A DNA stretch of 64,000 nucleotides from Marinobacter nanhaiticus D15-8W (lineage in GTDB: Bacteria > Pseudomonadota > Gammaproteobacteria > Pseudomonadales > Oleiphilaceae): assembly GCF_036511935.1 (NCBI RefSeq), contig NZ_AP028878.1, positions 2,976,001-3,040,000 on the forward strand, written 5' to 3'. Below, one piece after another: positions 17,376 through 26,663 of this stretch. The notes under the pieces are model-generated. The model ran no database searches. It was not told the DNA's origin and saw only the letters and a list, made by a program, of their open reading frames with translations. Position 1 is the stretch's first letter. The number at the start of each line of letters is the position of its first letter. Made by a program: the position numbers and the translations under genes.

Positions 17376-18401
17376 GTGGACCCTATTCGGCAAGCAGCAA
17401 AGCTGGCTGTCAACTCGCTTTGTGCTGCGGCCTCACTGGCGAGATTCAAGTTTACCCGCTCACCGAGCCTGGTCATCCTGACCTATCATCGCGTACTGCC
17501 CGAGAACGATCCGGCACGCAAGATCGAACAGCCTGGGATGGTTATTTCGCCGGATTCCCTAAATCGGCATCTCACATTGATGAAATCTCTTGGTGCTACT
17601 TTCGTGGCCCTGGATCAATGGCTCGATAAAGCACAGCAAGGCGCGGACCTTCCGCGCCTTGCTGTCGCGGTCACCTTCGACGACGGCTGGCAGGACAACT
17701 ATCAGCATGCCTATCCCATTCTCAAGCAGCATGCTGTGCCGGCGACCATTTTTCTTGTGTCCCGCCGCATCAACACCGATTGGCAATTCTGGCCCGAGCA
17801 GGTGCTAAACCTGCTGGTCAATCACGCTGACCTGCTCGAGCACCCCGCGCTTACCTGGTTATCGAAAGAAGTGGACGCGTGCGGTTATAAACGCCAGAGC
17901 GCACTTTCCATCGAGCAGGCCGATGCGGTGATCGCCCGACTCAAGTCCTTTACCGACGAACAAATCGAAGGCCCCCTCCAGGAAGCCCGTGAAGCCATCC
18001 CCGCATTAGCCGAGCTCCCCCGATCACGCCACCTGTTGAATGATCAGGAAATGCAGGAAATGCAGGCATCCGGTCTGGTGACCTATGGTGCCCATACGCA
18101 ACACCATTACCGGCTCAATCGGCTGAGCGATTCCGAACAGCTCAGGCGGGAAATCGTTGTTTGCCAAGAAGACCTGAAAGCAAAGGGACTGAATACCTTG
18201 CCCGTTTTCTGCTATCCGAACGGCGACATCTCGCAAAAAGGGGAAGAGTTGGTCAAGGAACACTACAGGGCAGCCTGCACCACAGCACGCGGTTGGAACC
18301 ACTCTCCTGCCCAGCCTTACGGTCTCCGACGCTTCAATTTCCATGATGGCAATGGCGGCAACGCGCTGACCTTCCTGGCGACAATGGGGAGACCCGCCTA
18401 G
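17376..18401 (+). CDS. Polysaccharide deacetylase (NodB-type)
   Basis: Carbohydrate esterase family 4 enzyme of 341 residues that removes N- or O-acetyl groups from polysaccharide. Metal-binding motif 1 reads TFDDGWQDNY, motif 2 is GAHTQHHYRL and a conserved ILTYHRVLP opens the domain. GGAGGA at 17361-17366 lies 9 bases before GTG 17376, which decides that start over the upstream GTG at 17343. Its stop TAG overlaps the next start (TAGTG). It heads a rightward operon of five genes that runs to the terminator at 23616. No signal peptide is evident, so an inner-membrane or cytoplasmic-face role is possible. Confidence 0.88.
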   Translation: MDPIRQAAKLAVNSLCAAASLARFKFTRSPSLVILTYHRVLPENDPARKIEQPGMVISPDSLNRHLTLMKSLGATFVALDQWLDKAQQGADLPRLAVAVTFDDGWQDNYQHAYPILKQHAVPATIFLVSRRINTDWQFWPEQVLNLLVNHADLLEHPALTWLSKEVDACGYKRQSALSIEQADAVIARLKSFTDEQIEGPLQEAREAIPALAELPRSRHLLNDQEMQEMQASGLVTYGAHTQHHYRLNRLSDSEQLRREIVVCQEDLKAKGLNTLPVFCYPNGDISQKGEELVKEHYRAACTTARGWNHSPAQPYGLRRFNFHDGNGGNALTFLATMGRPA

Positions 18402-19600
18402 TGCCCGGCATTCGCGAAAAGCAAACAGTTGTCACTCACATCATTTCCGGCGATTTGTGGGCTGGTGCAGAAGCCCAGGTCTATCAGCTGATATCCGGAC
18501 TGCGCGCAAACCGCGAAGTCATTCCCACCGCCGTCGTGTTCAATCCGGGGATACTCTACGACAAGCTCCAGGGGCTAGGGATCGAAGTCACTGTAGCCAA
18601 CGAAGCGACGCTGTCACCTTGGCGCCAGATCCTGACGATTAGTGATCATCTGAAAAAGCAGAATACCGATATCGTGCATACCCACGGGTTCAAGGAAAAT
18701 GTTCTAGGCACCCTCGCACAGCATTTGGCTCGCGTACCGAGGTCCCTGCGAACCGCGCACGGGAACCCCGAAACAACCCTGTCATGGAAGCAGCCTGCCA
18801 AGAAGCTGACACAGATCCTCGACGACTGTATCGCCCGCTTCGGGCAAGATGCGATTGTTGCCGTATCGCGACAGCTGGAGGCTTCGCTTTCGGGGAAATA
18901 CCCTCGCAAGACCGTCCGGATCAGCAACTTTATTGACCTGGAAAGTTCTGCCAGCGCAGGCTCTAGAATCCCCAGCCCTAAAACGCCGGGCTCCAGCGAT
19001 CGCACGCCAGCGTGCCGTATAGCGATGATTGGCCGAGCGGTACCCGTCAAGCGGATCGATCTGTTTATAGATACGATTGCCCTTCTGCGACAAACCCATG
19101 AAATTGATGTAATCGGCGTAATTTACGGCGATGGCCCCCTGCTTTCTTCAATGAAGGAATACGCGGCTCTAAAGGCGCCTGATGCCATTGAATTCAAGGG
19201 GTTCGTGAGCAATGTCCCGCAGGAACTAACCGGGGCCGACGTGCTTTTGATGCCCTCTGACCACGAGGGTTTACCTATGTCATTGCTTGAAGCGGTTTCC
19301 ATCGGTATCCCTGTGGTCGCTCACAATACAGGTGGCATACCCGAAGTTCTGGATGGCGGGGCATGCGGTATTTTGGTTACCGACCACAGCCCGACGGGCT
19401 ACGCATCGGCGATAGCCGGACTAATCAGTGACGAAGAGTTTCTGTCAGCTATCTCGGCCAAAGCAAGGCAATACGTGGAAAGGGAATTCTCAGCGAACCA
19501 AAATATTCGCAAGTATCAAGAGCTCTATGAACGTCTATCCTCTCGAGAAAAAGTACAACTAACGCCCATCGAGAATAGCACAAACTCCGACTCAATCTGA
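18401..19600 (+). CDS. Glycosyltransferase family 4
   Basis: GT-B fold enzyme of 399 residues that transfers a sugar from a nucleotide donor. The N-terminal acceptor domain opens with THIISGDLWAGAEAQVYQL, and the donor domain holds RAVPVKRIDLFIDT, GDGPLLSSM and the E-x7-E element DHEGLPMSLLEA. The start is GTG 18401, which overlaps the deacetylase stop by one base, a sign of coupled translation. It belongs to the rightward operon 17376-23538. Confidence 0.87.
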   Translation: MPGIREKQTVVTHIISGDLWAGAEAQVYQLISGLRANREVIPTAVVFNPGILYDKLQGLGIEVTVANEATLSPWRQILTISDHLKKQNTDIVHTHGFKENVLGTLAQHLARVPRSLRTAHGNPETTLSWKQPAKKLTQILDDCIARFGQDAIVAVSRQLEASLSGKYPRKTVRISNFIDLESSASAGSRIPSPKTPGSSDRTPACRIAMIGRAVPVKRIDLFIDTIALLRQTHEIDVIGVIYGDGPLLSSMKEYAALKAPDAIEFKGFVSNVPQELTGADVLLMPSDHEGLPMSLLEAVSIGIPVVAHNTGGIPEVLDGGACGILVTDHSPTGYASAIAGLISDEEFLSAISAKARQYVEREFSANQNIRKYQELYERLSSREKVQLTPIENSTNSDSI

Positions 19601-19619
19601 CATCGGCAAAGATTTACAT

Positions 19620-21437
19620 ATGTACATTTTAAACGTTATAAAAAATATACTGGCGACGCTGGACAAGGAAACCAAGAGAAAATATATCGGTCTTCAACTC
19701 ATCTTCTTCGGCTCTGCCTTTTTTCAGGTCGTTGGGATAGCCAGCATAGGCCCTTTCATCTCCATACTATCTGACCCTGAAATCATTCACGAAAACGCCG
19801 CTCTCTCGTATGTTTACGAAGCGCTGGGCTTTGAGAACGATATACAGTTCATGTTTTTTGCCGCCGCAGGCTCTCTCGTGCTCATCCTGCTTTCCAACCT
19901 GGTAGCCGGTTATACGATCTGGATTTCCTACAAATTCTCGATCATGCTGGGGAGCCAGCTGCAGCAGAATGCTTACAGGAACTTCCTTCATCTGGATTAT
20001 TTACGGCATAAGACGGAGAACTATAACCGAAAAATCGCCGTGATATCCCAACAAATACCACGCTTTGTCTATATGTTATTCAAGCCATTCCTGCTTTTGA
20101 CGAGCCAATTGTTTGTCGCGGCTTTAATACTTATCGGCTTATTGATTCTGGACCCGCTTCTTGCCATTATTTCTGCAACGGTGATCGGTGGATCATATCT
20201 TGCGACCTATGTTTATTTGCGAAAAAAGCTAGCCAGGCATGGTGCAGTCGTTTCCGAGAGGAACAATAGGGTTCAGAGCATCCTTTCGGAGTCTTTTATC
20301 GGAATAAAAGATGTCAAACTGGACTCGATTGAGAACAAGTACATAACAGAATTTAATTCGATTAACGTCAAGGGCCTTCGCTCTCAAGCATTTATCGGAC
20401 TGTCTGGAGAACTGCCAAAGTTCATAATCGAATCCATATCGTTTGGAGCCATCCTACTCCTTGCTGTTGTATTACTAATGACGCAAGACAGCATCAAATC
20501 TGTTGTACCAATTCTAAGTATATATGCCCTTGCAGGTTATAAGCTTCTGCCGACCATGCAGCAGATATATAAATCGATTTCCAGCTTGAGCGGTCACGGA
20601 TCGGTGGCAGCGTTAATTAGAAACAACGTAAACGTTTCTGGCAACGAAGATATAGCTCCGGCACCTGTGTCCAGCATCAAAATCGATAGAGTAACACTCG
20701 AAGACGCCAATTTTTCCTATCCTGGGTCGGATCAGGTTGCCATTGACAATGTCACACTAGCGTTGCAAAAAGGACAAATTTATTCTTTGGTGGGTCAGTC
20801 CGGGTCCGGCAAGTCAACGCTGGCAGATATCATCCTGGGACTGATCAGGCTCGATTCCGGAGCGTTATATGTTAATGACACCACTGTCACGGCTGACAAT
20901 ATTGCTCAGTTCAGGAAGCGATTGGGGTATGTTGCCCAGAATATTTTCATACTGGAAGATACGGTAGCAAAGAACGTCGCCTTCGGCGTCCCCGACCATG
21001 AGATTGATATGGACAGGGTGCATCATGCGCTGACCATGGCAAACGCATGGGAATTTGTTGAAACGCTACCAAAGGGAATCCATACCAACCTGGGCCAGGA
21101 TGGGAAACTTCTTAGCGGGGGGCAGCGACAGCGCATTGGCATAGCTCGGGCCCTCTATAAACAGACAGATGTTCTGGTACTTGACGAGCCCACGAGCGCG
21201 CTGGACATTGAATCCGAATATAAGCTGATGAAGACACTGGATTCGATCAAAAAGGATCTCATCGTTCTTATTATCTCTCACCGCCCCACGGCAATTCAGA
21301 TGTCCGACACCATCGTCCACATGAGATCTGGCTCCCTGACGGCGGTCGATAGCTACGACAATCTGATCGCCACCGATGGCGATTTCAAAAAAATGATGGA
21401 AATCAGCGCATCAGAAGAAGCCAGTGACGTCGGATAA
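19620..21437 (+). CDS. ABC transporter, fused permease and ATPase (flippase candidate)
   Basis: Half-transporter of 605 residues with an N-terminal six-helix exporter domain (about 1-325) and a C-terminal ATPase: Walker A GQSGSGKST, Q loop VAQNIF, signature LSGGQRQRIG, Walker B VLVLDEPTSALD and H-loop ISHRPT. The layout is that of MsbA and the lipid-linked oligosaccharide flippase PglK, so it probably flips the undecaprenyl-linked repeat unit across the inner membrane. I see no Wzx-type flippase in the window, which strengthens that reading. It follows the GT4 gene by 19 bases. Base use is richer in A+T than the export operon. Confidence 0.88.
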   Translation: MYILNVIKNILATLDKETKRKYIGLQLIFFGSAFFQVVGIASIGPFISILSDPEIIHENAALSYVYEALGFENDIQFMFFAAAGSLVLILLSNLVAGYTIWISYKFSIMLGSQLQQNAYRNFLHLDYLRHKTENYNRKIAVISQQIPRFVYMLFKPFLLLTSQLFVAALILIGLLILDPLLAIISATVIGGSYLATYVYLRKKLARHGAVVSERNNRVQSILSESFIGIKDVKLDSIENKYITEFNSINVKGLRSQAFIGLSGELPKFIIESISFGAILLLAVVLLMTQDSIKSVVPILSIYALAGYKLLPTMQQIYKSISSLSGHGSVAALIRNNVNVSGNEDIAPAPVSSIKIDRVTLEDANFSYPGSDQVAIDNVTLALQKGQIYSLVGQSGSGKSTLADIILGLIRLDSGALYVNDTTVTADNIAQFRKRLGYVAQNIFILEDTVAKNVAFGVPDHEIDMDRVHHALTMANAWEFVETLPKGIHTNLGQDGKLLSGGQRQRIGIARALYKQTDVLVLDEPTSALDIESEYKLMKTLDSIKKDLIVLIISHRPTAIQMSDTIVHMRSGSLTAVDSYDNLIATDGDFKKMMEISASEEASDVG

Positions 21438-21543
21438 CGTGCTCCTGCTTTTGTGCTCCACACGGCGAACATCGAAGCGTGAACAGATTACCAGTGCATT
21501 CGTCTAGACGAACTTTGAGATATTGCAAATCGAGACAGAATAT

Positions 21544-22347
21544 ATGAGCAAGACAAAGGCAGTTGCGACCATCACATTTGGCGACAAATTCTGGGAAATG
21601 GCCAAACACACACACCCGCTGATCAAGCGGTACGCAGAGCGTTGCGATGCGGACTTCGTAGTCATCGACAAGCCTGAATTCGCTGAAGCGCTAGGCAAGG
21701 CGGCGTACGAAAAATTTCAGTTATACCGGCTCCTCGACACTTATGAGTCGGTCGCGTTTGTCGATACCGATATCGTCGTGGCACCGGACTCTCCGTCCGT
21801 ATTCGAGCTTACTCCAAAAGGAAAAATCGGTGCCTGTAATGAAGAGCTTTTCTCAAAGAGTAAACGAGATCGGGTGGTCACCCAGGAAGTGTTGGGAAAA
21901 GTAGATTGGAAGAACTGTTATTTCAACTCGGGGATGATGGTCCTGGACCAGGAAACCAAAGAACTGGTGAACCCTGAAGCTGAAGGCCTAAAGGAATGGG
22001 CCACAGGGGAATTTCGCAAAGAGCACGAGAATCTTCTTAACGATCAACCGTTCCTGAATCACAGAGCCAACAAGCTCGGCATGGAGGTTGAGGATCTCGG
22101 CCATCGATTCAACCACACACGGGTTATCACAAAGACTCACACCCGGTTCGACAGCTATTTTATTCACTATGCCGGCCCAAGCGGCCATCGCTATGGTGAG
22201 CGCATTAGGCAGATCGAACTCGACAGCCAGATCATGAAAAGCCCGTTTCTCCTATCGACATCCAGAAGTTTCCCAACCTACCGCTGGGTAGCCGACAGGT
22301 CGAATTTGGCATTCGTCAAGTACTTATTTTCCAAACTGAACTCCTAG
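21544..22347 (+). CDS. Glycosyltransferase (GT-A, GT8-like)
   Basis: Enzyme of 267 residues from ATG 21544. The frame is open further to a TTG at 21523, but the family start (MSKTKAVATITFGDKF) and normal spacing favour the ATG. VAFVDTDIVVAP contains the DxD-type metal site of GT8-like enzymes, and FNSGMMVLDQE matches the second conserved segment of that fold. The donor and acceptor sugars are unknown. It lies in the rightward operon between the ABC transporter and the pyruvyltransferase. Confidence 0.72.
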   Translation: MSKTKAVATITFGDKFWEMAKHTHPLIKRYAERCDADFVVIDKPEFAEALGKAAYEKFQLYRLLDTYESVAFVDTDIVVAPDSPSVFELTPKGKIGACNEELFSKSKRDRVVTQEVLGKVDWKNCYFNSGMMVLDQETKELVNPEAEGLKEWATGEFRKEHENLLNDQPFLNHRANKLGMEVEDLGHRFNHTRVITKTHTRFDSYFIHYAGPSGHRYGERIRQIELDSQIMKSPFLLSTSRSFPTYRWVADRSNLAFVKYLFSKLNS

Positions 22348-22461
22348 CTTGAAAGCGAGCCAAACCAGTGATTTTCTCGGACTTCTCCTTGGGAAGTTCT
22401 GCTATATGTGCTTTTTACTCACACGACAATCAACACAACCTAATCGAGGAAGACCAGAAAC

Positions 22462-23538
22462 ATGATAGTCGCCAAGTTTAATGGACGTCACGATAATCTG
22501 GGCGACAGACTGATTTTCTCATGCCTCTGCGAGGAGCTAGCAAAACATCAGGAGCTTTACATTCTGGGCGAGGAGAAGCTCCCATACGCAAAGTCGGCGC
22601 TACGCTTGAGACAAGCGCTGCTTAAAATTGCAAAACGTCGGCTGATGGGCGAGCGTTCGTTTTTCTTCCACCCACCCGGCGCACGTTTTCTTCCCAAAAT
22701 GCCCGTAAAGGAAACATTTGGGAGCCGATTACAAGATCGGTTTGTGTTGATGTTTCTTCGATTATTTCAATGTCCTATCCATATTACCGGCATATCGATT
22801 GGCCAAGAATTTGATGCTAACCACTATAAGCGCTTTAGCTCGATTGGAGTGAGGGATAACCGAAGCAAGTCGTTGCTAAGCAAGCACGTAAACACCGTAT
22901 CGCTCTGTCCAGATATGGCTTTCTTGCAGCCTGCCAAGCCCCCCAAAATAAACCAGAGCCACGTCGCTTTGAGCTTTCGAGATGAAACGCCAGATGACAA
23001 TTATAGCTCTGCCTACAAAGACATACTTGCAAAAGCGATTAAAGTCGTTACTGAATACTTTGTAGCAGAGGGAACGTCCGCCTCTTTTTTTTCCAATGTC
23101 GACGAAGACGGACCTTTCAATCGCCAGCTAGCCGGTGATCTCGAATTGGAGAACGTTAGTTATCGAACAGACCGCCCTGATGACCTTGATTACGCACGTT
23201 TTTTCCTAAATGACGGAATAGCCGTTAGTAACCGGCTTCACGTGCTACTACCCGCCATGTCTGAAGGCCTGTTCCCTATAGCCCTCGTGTCAGAAAAACA
23301 TCACAAAATAATCGACTTGTTCACGACTTTTGGTTTCGATCGTCATTTAATATACGCAGAACAAGAGGCAGAGGTTATCGAGAGACAACTAAGGAATCTG
23401 CTCGCCGACAGGGAGCAAATACAAGAACAAAACTACAAGAAGCTCATTGGACTAAGATCGCAAACGCAAACCTATATTGAAAACATCCTAACCAATCTTA
23501 AAAAGCCGGAAGCCTGTATTCAGTCGAGGCCAACATAG
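22462..23538 (+). CDS. Polysaccharide pyruvyl transferase family protein
   Basis: Protein of 358 residues of the CsaB/WcaK-type pyruvyltransferase family, which adds a ketal-linked pyruvate to a sugar of the polymer and so gives it negative charge. The start FNGRHDNLGDRLIF carries the conserved N-x-GD, and SNRLHVLLPAMSEGL matches the family's C-terminal donor motif (usually RxHxxI). It is the last gene of the rightward operon, and a strong terminator follows at 23616. The gap of 114 bases before it holds nothing clear. Confidence 0.8.
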   Translation: MIVAKFNGRHDNLGDRLIFSCLCEELAKHQELYILGEEKLPYAKSALRLRQALLKIAKRRLMGERSFFFHPPGARFLPKMPVKETFGSRLQDRFVLMFLRLFQCPIHITGISIGQEFDANHYKRFSSIGVRDNRSKSLLSKHVNTVSLCPDMAFLQPAKPPKINQSHVALSFRDETPDDNYSSAYKDILAKAIKVVTEYFVAEGTSASFFSNVDEDGPFNRQLAGDLELENVSYRTDRPDDLDYARFFLNDGIAVSNRLHVLLPAMSEGLFPIALVSEKHHKIIDLFTTFGFDRHLIYAEQEAEVIERQLRNLLADREQIQEQNYKKLIGLRSQTQTYIENILTNLKKPEACIQSRPT

Positions 23539-23615
23539 CTTTATCTTTAGTAATAAGGCCGGCACGGAGGCTAAAAAGAAAACTTACCGAAGAATATGTA
23601 CTTGCCAGGCAGTCG

Positions 23616-23643
23616 AGGGCTCTACAGAAAGGAGCCCTTTTTT
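23616..23643 (+). terminator. Rho-independent terminator
   Basis: AGGGCTC (23616-23622) and GAGCCCT (23632-23638) form a perfect 7-bp stem around a 9-base loop, followed by an unbroken run of Ts to 23643. It lies 78 bases after the pyruvyltransferase stop and ends the rightward operon that begins at 17376. Confidence 0.9.
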
Positions 23644-23753
23644 GTGGAGACAATTCCCCTAGGCGAATTTCTATTCTGAACAGTTGCGCCCGGTCCAGAT
23701 CTGGCCAGGAACCAAAATCACAGCCCGCCATACTTATTGCTTTTGAAGCATTC

Positions 23754-25406
23754 CTAAGCTGACACTAATAGTTCGTCTTCCTTCGCAGCTTGTTCCACAA
23801 TCTGAGAGATGTGATACAAGTTAAGCTGGGTCCACACCCACTCGTAGCGGCTTTTTATGTATTTAGGATCGATCGAATCGATTACGCCTTGTACTTCAAG
23901 CTCCTTCAAATCATCTTTAAATAACGCCAGTATCCACTTGACGTGAGGTGTGGGAAAACCCAGTTTACTCCGGTAAATATGTTGCCGGTCGATATAGCGA
24001 CTAGCAAGCTCCTTCAGAAGCGGCTTAACTTCTAATGAGTAGTCCTGCTTAAAATTCTTGATAACACTCAAACCTTTTCGACCAAAGAGCTGTTCATCAG
24101 TCAACCGGCGGGACAACTGAATAAGCTCAAGGCTATAAAAGGGCGTGGCGACCACCTTGTCATAGAAGGCCGCAGCGAACTCTATTTCAACCATGTGCTG
24201 TCTACAGCTCGTTCGCAAATTCATATCCTTCCAGGCTTCTACAGTGCCACTACTTTGCAAAAACGGACCTGGGAGCTTTTCCTCGTCACCGAAGAGGACT
24301 GTCGCAGCATGCTCAAAATCCTTTTCGGAAATACCGTGAAGCCAGGTTATAGAATAAAGATTCTCGCTTGCGCTTAGATGATTTAATACCCTCTGTATTT
24401 TCGGAACGAAGCCAAAAGGGCCTAACAACTTTTGGTATTTAAGATCCAGCAGCCTACCCTTGAACGGCTTGCTACCGAACAAGGTGTCAGCAAACTCGCC
24501 ATACAACACCACTTCCTCGCCTATATAGCCAAGCAACGCAAAAAGAGGTACAGAGCTAAAGTTTCTAATAGGTACTCCCATCGCTTGAACAAGCTGAGTA
24601 TACGCAATTCCGATCTCATCTACGGTAAGCGTTACAATCCGATGCTCAAGTCCGAGATGTTTTGCGAATATCTCGGCCCGTTCCAACTCGGGATTAAAGT
24701 CGTCCTCCCAAGTAGGCGTATAAGCAACGACTTTATCAAATATTTGCTGAGCCAAAGCTGCAAGAATAAAAGAATCGGTGCCACCACTCAGCAATACCGC
24801 GCAACTTCCCTGCTGGCTTTTTACCTTTTCCAGGGAGCTTTTTATAGAGTTTTCTATAGAGTCAATAGTCTCTTGATCACTTTGAAATTTCGGCAACTTA
24901 ACGGATGGAGGAAAAATTTCGCCAAAGGATAAAGAACCATTGTAGTGACTGAAGTGGTGTAAAGGATTGACGCGAACGCCTCCGAAGACTATGTGATCAT
25001 CATATAGCAGTCGGCTGGAAATGAGATCACTCAGTCCTGCGGCACTAAAAGAGAAATCGTTTGACACCACATCCTTCCAATATGTGGTGACAACATAGGC
25101 AACTGAATCCAGCTTATGATAGACGCGCCAGCTACCGTATCGATCAGTTATCGTTGTTATTATAGGCTTCCCACTCACCAATTTTACATGAAAAGCAACA
25201 AAATCCTTTTCCGCAGACCAAACGAAATCGAAGTTGTTGCTCGAAGTCGCTATACGAAAATCTTCTTCGTCCAGCCCAGTGGGTAGTCGATTAAATAGTA
25301 GAACTTCCTGTTTATCAGAAGAAATGAAACTTTGAGGAGAAGTAAAGGTTAGTTCTTCCACACTGCTGAAGCACTTTTCTGTATCTATCACTAGCTTGAT
25401 AAACAT
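23754..25406 (-). CDS. Asparagine synthase-related protein lacking the glutaminase cysteine
   Basis: AsnB-like protein of 550 residues. The C-terminal half has the synthetase ATP loop LLSGGTDSF and the VVAYTPTWEDDF segment. The N-terminal half keeps the outline of the Ntn glutaminase fold (TDRYGSWRVYHK matches the DRxGxxPLY strand), but it begins Met-Phe, so the catalytic Cys2 that releases ammonia from glutamine is absent. Such homologues use free ammonia or another nucleophile, or form amides on sugars and peptides. ATG 25406 follows a run of six Gs at Shine-Dalgarno distance, better than TTG 25424. It is the last gene of a leftward group of sugar genes. The actual reaction is unknown. Confidence 0.75.
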   Translation of the reverse strand: MFIKLVIDTEKCFSSVEELTFTSPQSFISSDKQEVLLFNRLPTGLDEEDFRIATSSNNFDFVWSAEKDFVAFHVKLVSGKPIITTITDRYGSWRVYHKLDSVAYVVTTYWKDVVSNDFSFSAAGLSDLISSRLLYDDHIVFGGVRVNPLHHFSHYNGSLSFGEIFPPSVKLPKFQSDQETIDSIENSIKSSLEKVKSQQGSCAVLLSGGTDSFILAALAQQIFDKVVAYTPTWEDDFNPELERAEIFAKHLGLEHRIVTLTVDEIGIAYTQLVQAMGVPIRNFSSVPLFALLGYIGEEVVLYGEFADTLFGSKPFKGRLLDLKYQKLLGPFGFVPKIQRVLNHLSASENLYSITWLHGISEKDFEHAATVLFGDEEKLPGPFLQSSGTVEAWKDMNLRTSCRQHMVEIEFAAAFYDKVVATPFYSLELIQLSRRLTDEQLFGRKGLSVIKNFKQDYSLEVKPLLKELASRYIDRQHIYRSKLGFPTPHVKWILALFKDDLKELEVQGVIDSIDPKYIKSRYEWVWTQLNLYHISQIVEQAAKEDELLVSA

Positions 25407-25523
25407 TCGCCCCCCAAGAACCAAATTAATAAGGACTCTTAACCTTGTCCCCTTACAAAAAATTAAGGGGCTCCGGCGCCTCCAGACCGCTCACAATTCA
25501 GTTGAAGCCCTATATAACCCGGC

Positions 25524-26663
25524 TTAATCCACTATGGTTGATATAGTGTCTCTAAACTTACTCAACATAACTTCGCTAGAGAAATTCTCCACGACCTTAC
25601 GATGAGCCGTTCGACCTAATTGTTCCCGCATTGCTGAGTTTTCCACTAAGTGTTTGATAGTAGAGGCAGCACGTTCAATATCTTCGGCCGGGTAGATCAT
25701 AGCGTACTCGCGGTGTTTCAATGCTGAGCTGACAGAAGGATTGTCCGAAGCGACGACGGGAAGACTGGCTCGCATGTACTCCAGTATCGCCAAGGACATC
25801 GCCTCTCCTCGAGAAGGATGAAACGCGATATCACAGTCAAGAAGACGCTCCGAAACGTTGTCAACGTTCCCAACAAAACGCACTTTTCCTTCCAGACCCA
25901 ATTGTTTAACCTTCTCAGCAAATTCGGCCCGATCAGGCCCGTCGCCAATAATGAGGTATTCAAAGCCACTCAAGGAATATTTGCTTACAAGAACGTTCAT
26001 CACTTCGATAGCGAAATCTATACCCTTATAGTGGCAAACTCGCCCAACTGTCACGATGCGGACTAGACTGCCACCCTTTCCAGCTCGAACTTCGCGACCG
26101 TCATCTTCAGTCAGATCTATACCATTCGTTACGCAAAAGACTTTTTCCTCGGGCAACCCATTTACAGAAACCAGCCTTTCCGCCACGTATGGGCTAACGG
26201 CTAAACCCGCTGAGCAGGATATAAGCGGGGCGCGATTCAGGAAACGCTTCATCATTGCCTTGCTTCGGCCAGGTAAACTGCGCACGCCAGGGGTATGATC
26301 GTGGACGATTATGGTTTTCACGCCAGCAAGCCGAAACAGTAGATAGCGCCATGAATAAGTCGTGAAGTCCGTTAAATATAAAACCCGAATGGCATTCTTC
26401 TTTATATATTGAAGCTGCCTTCTAACAGCCTCAAAGCTCGAAGAGGTGAAGTCTACGGCATCCACTAGACAATTTGCGTCCTTCAGGCACTGCGGAATAA
26501 CAGAAACCGTCGGAAAGCAAATATAAGTCTGGTAATTCTTGCTCATTCCATATTGAGAAAGGTCGCACCAGAATCGCTCCATCAAACGCCAGGCGTACCC
26601 TTCGTTGGAATCGAAATTACCGACAGCCAATATCCCCTTTTTGTTCAATTGATCACCGCCCAC
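25524..26663 (-). CDS. Glycosyltransferase family 4
   Basis: GT-B enzyme of 379 residues. Donor-domain features include VTVGRVCHYKGIDFAIEVM, IIGDGPDRAEF and the E-x7-E region HPSRGEAMSLAILEYM. The N-terminal domain is less typical. GTG 26663 with GGAG eight bases upstream gives a start that overlaps the preceding gene's stop by 11 bases, so the two are coupled. The sugar donor is unknown. Confidence 0.82.
   Translation of the reverse strand: MGGDQLNKKGILAVGNFDSNEGYAWRLMERFWCDLSQYGMSKNYQTYICFPTVSVIPQCLKDANCLVDAVDFTSSSFEAVRRQLQYIKKNAIRVLYLTDFTTYSWRYLLFRLAGVKTIIVHDHTPGVRSLPGRSKAMMKRFLNRAPLISCSAGLAVSPYVAERLVSVNGLPEEKVFCVTNGIDLTEDDGREVRAGKGGSLVRIVTVGRVCHYKGIDFAIEVMNVLVSKYSLSGFEYLIIGDGPDRAEFAEKVKQLGLEGKVRFVGNVDNVSERLLDCDIAFHPSRGEAMSLAILEYMRASLPVVASDNPSVSSALKHREYAMIYPAEDIERAASTIKHLVENSAMREQLGRTAHRKVVENFSSEVMLSKFRDTISTIVD

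Noticed and set aside
24432..24932. 166-residue plus-strand open frame
   Set aside because: Shadow of the AsnB-like gene on the other strand; basic, unstructured translation.
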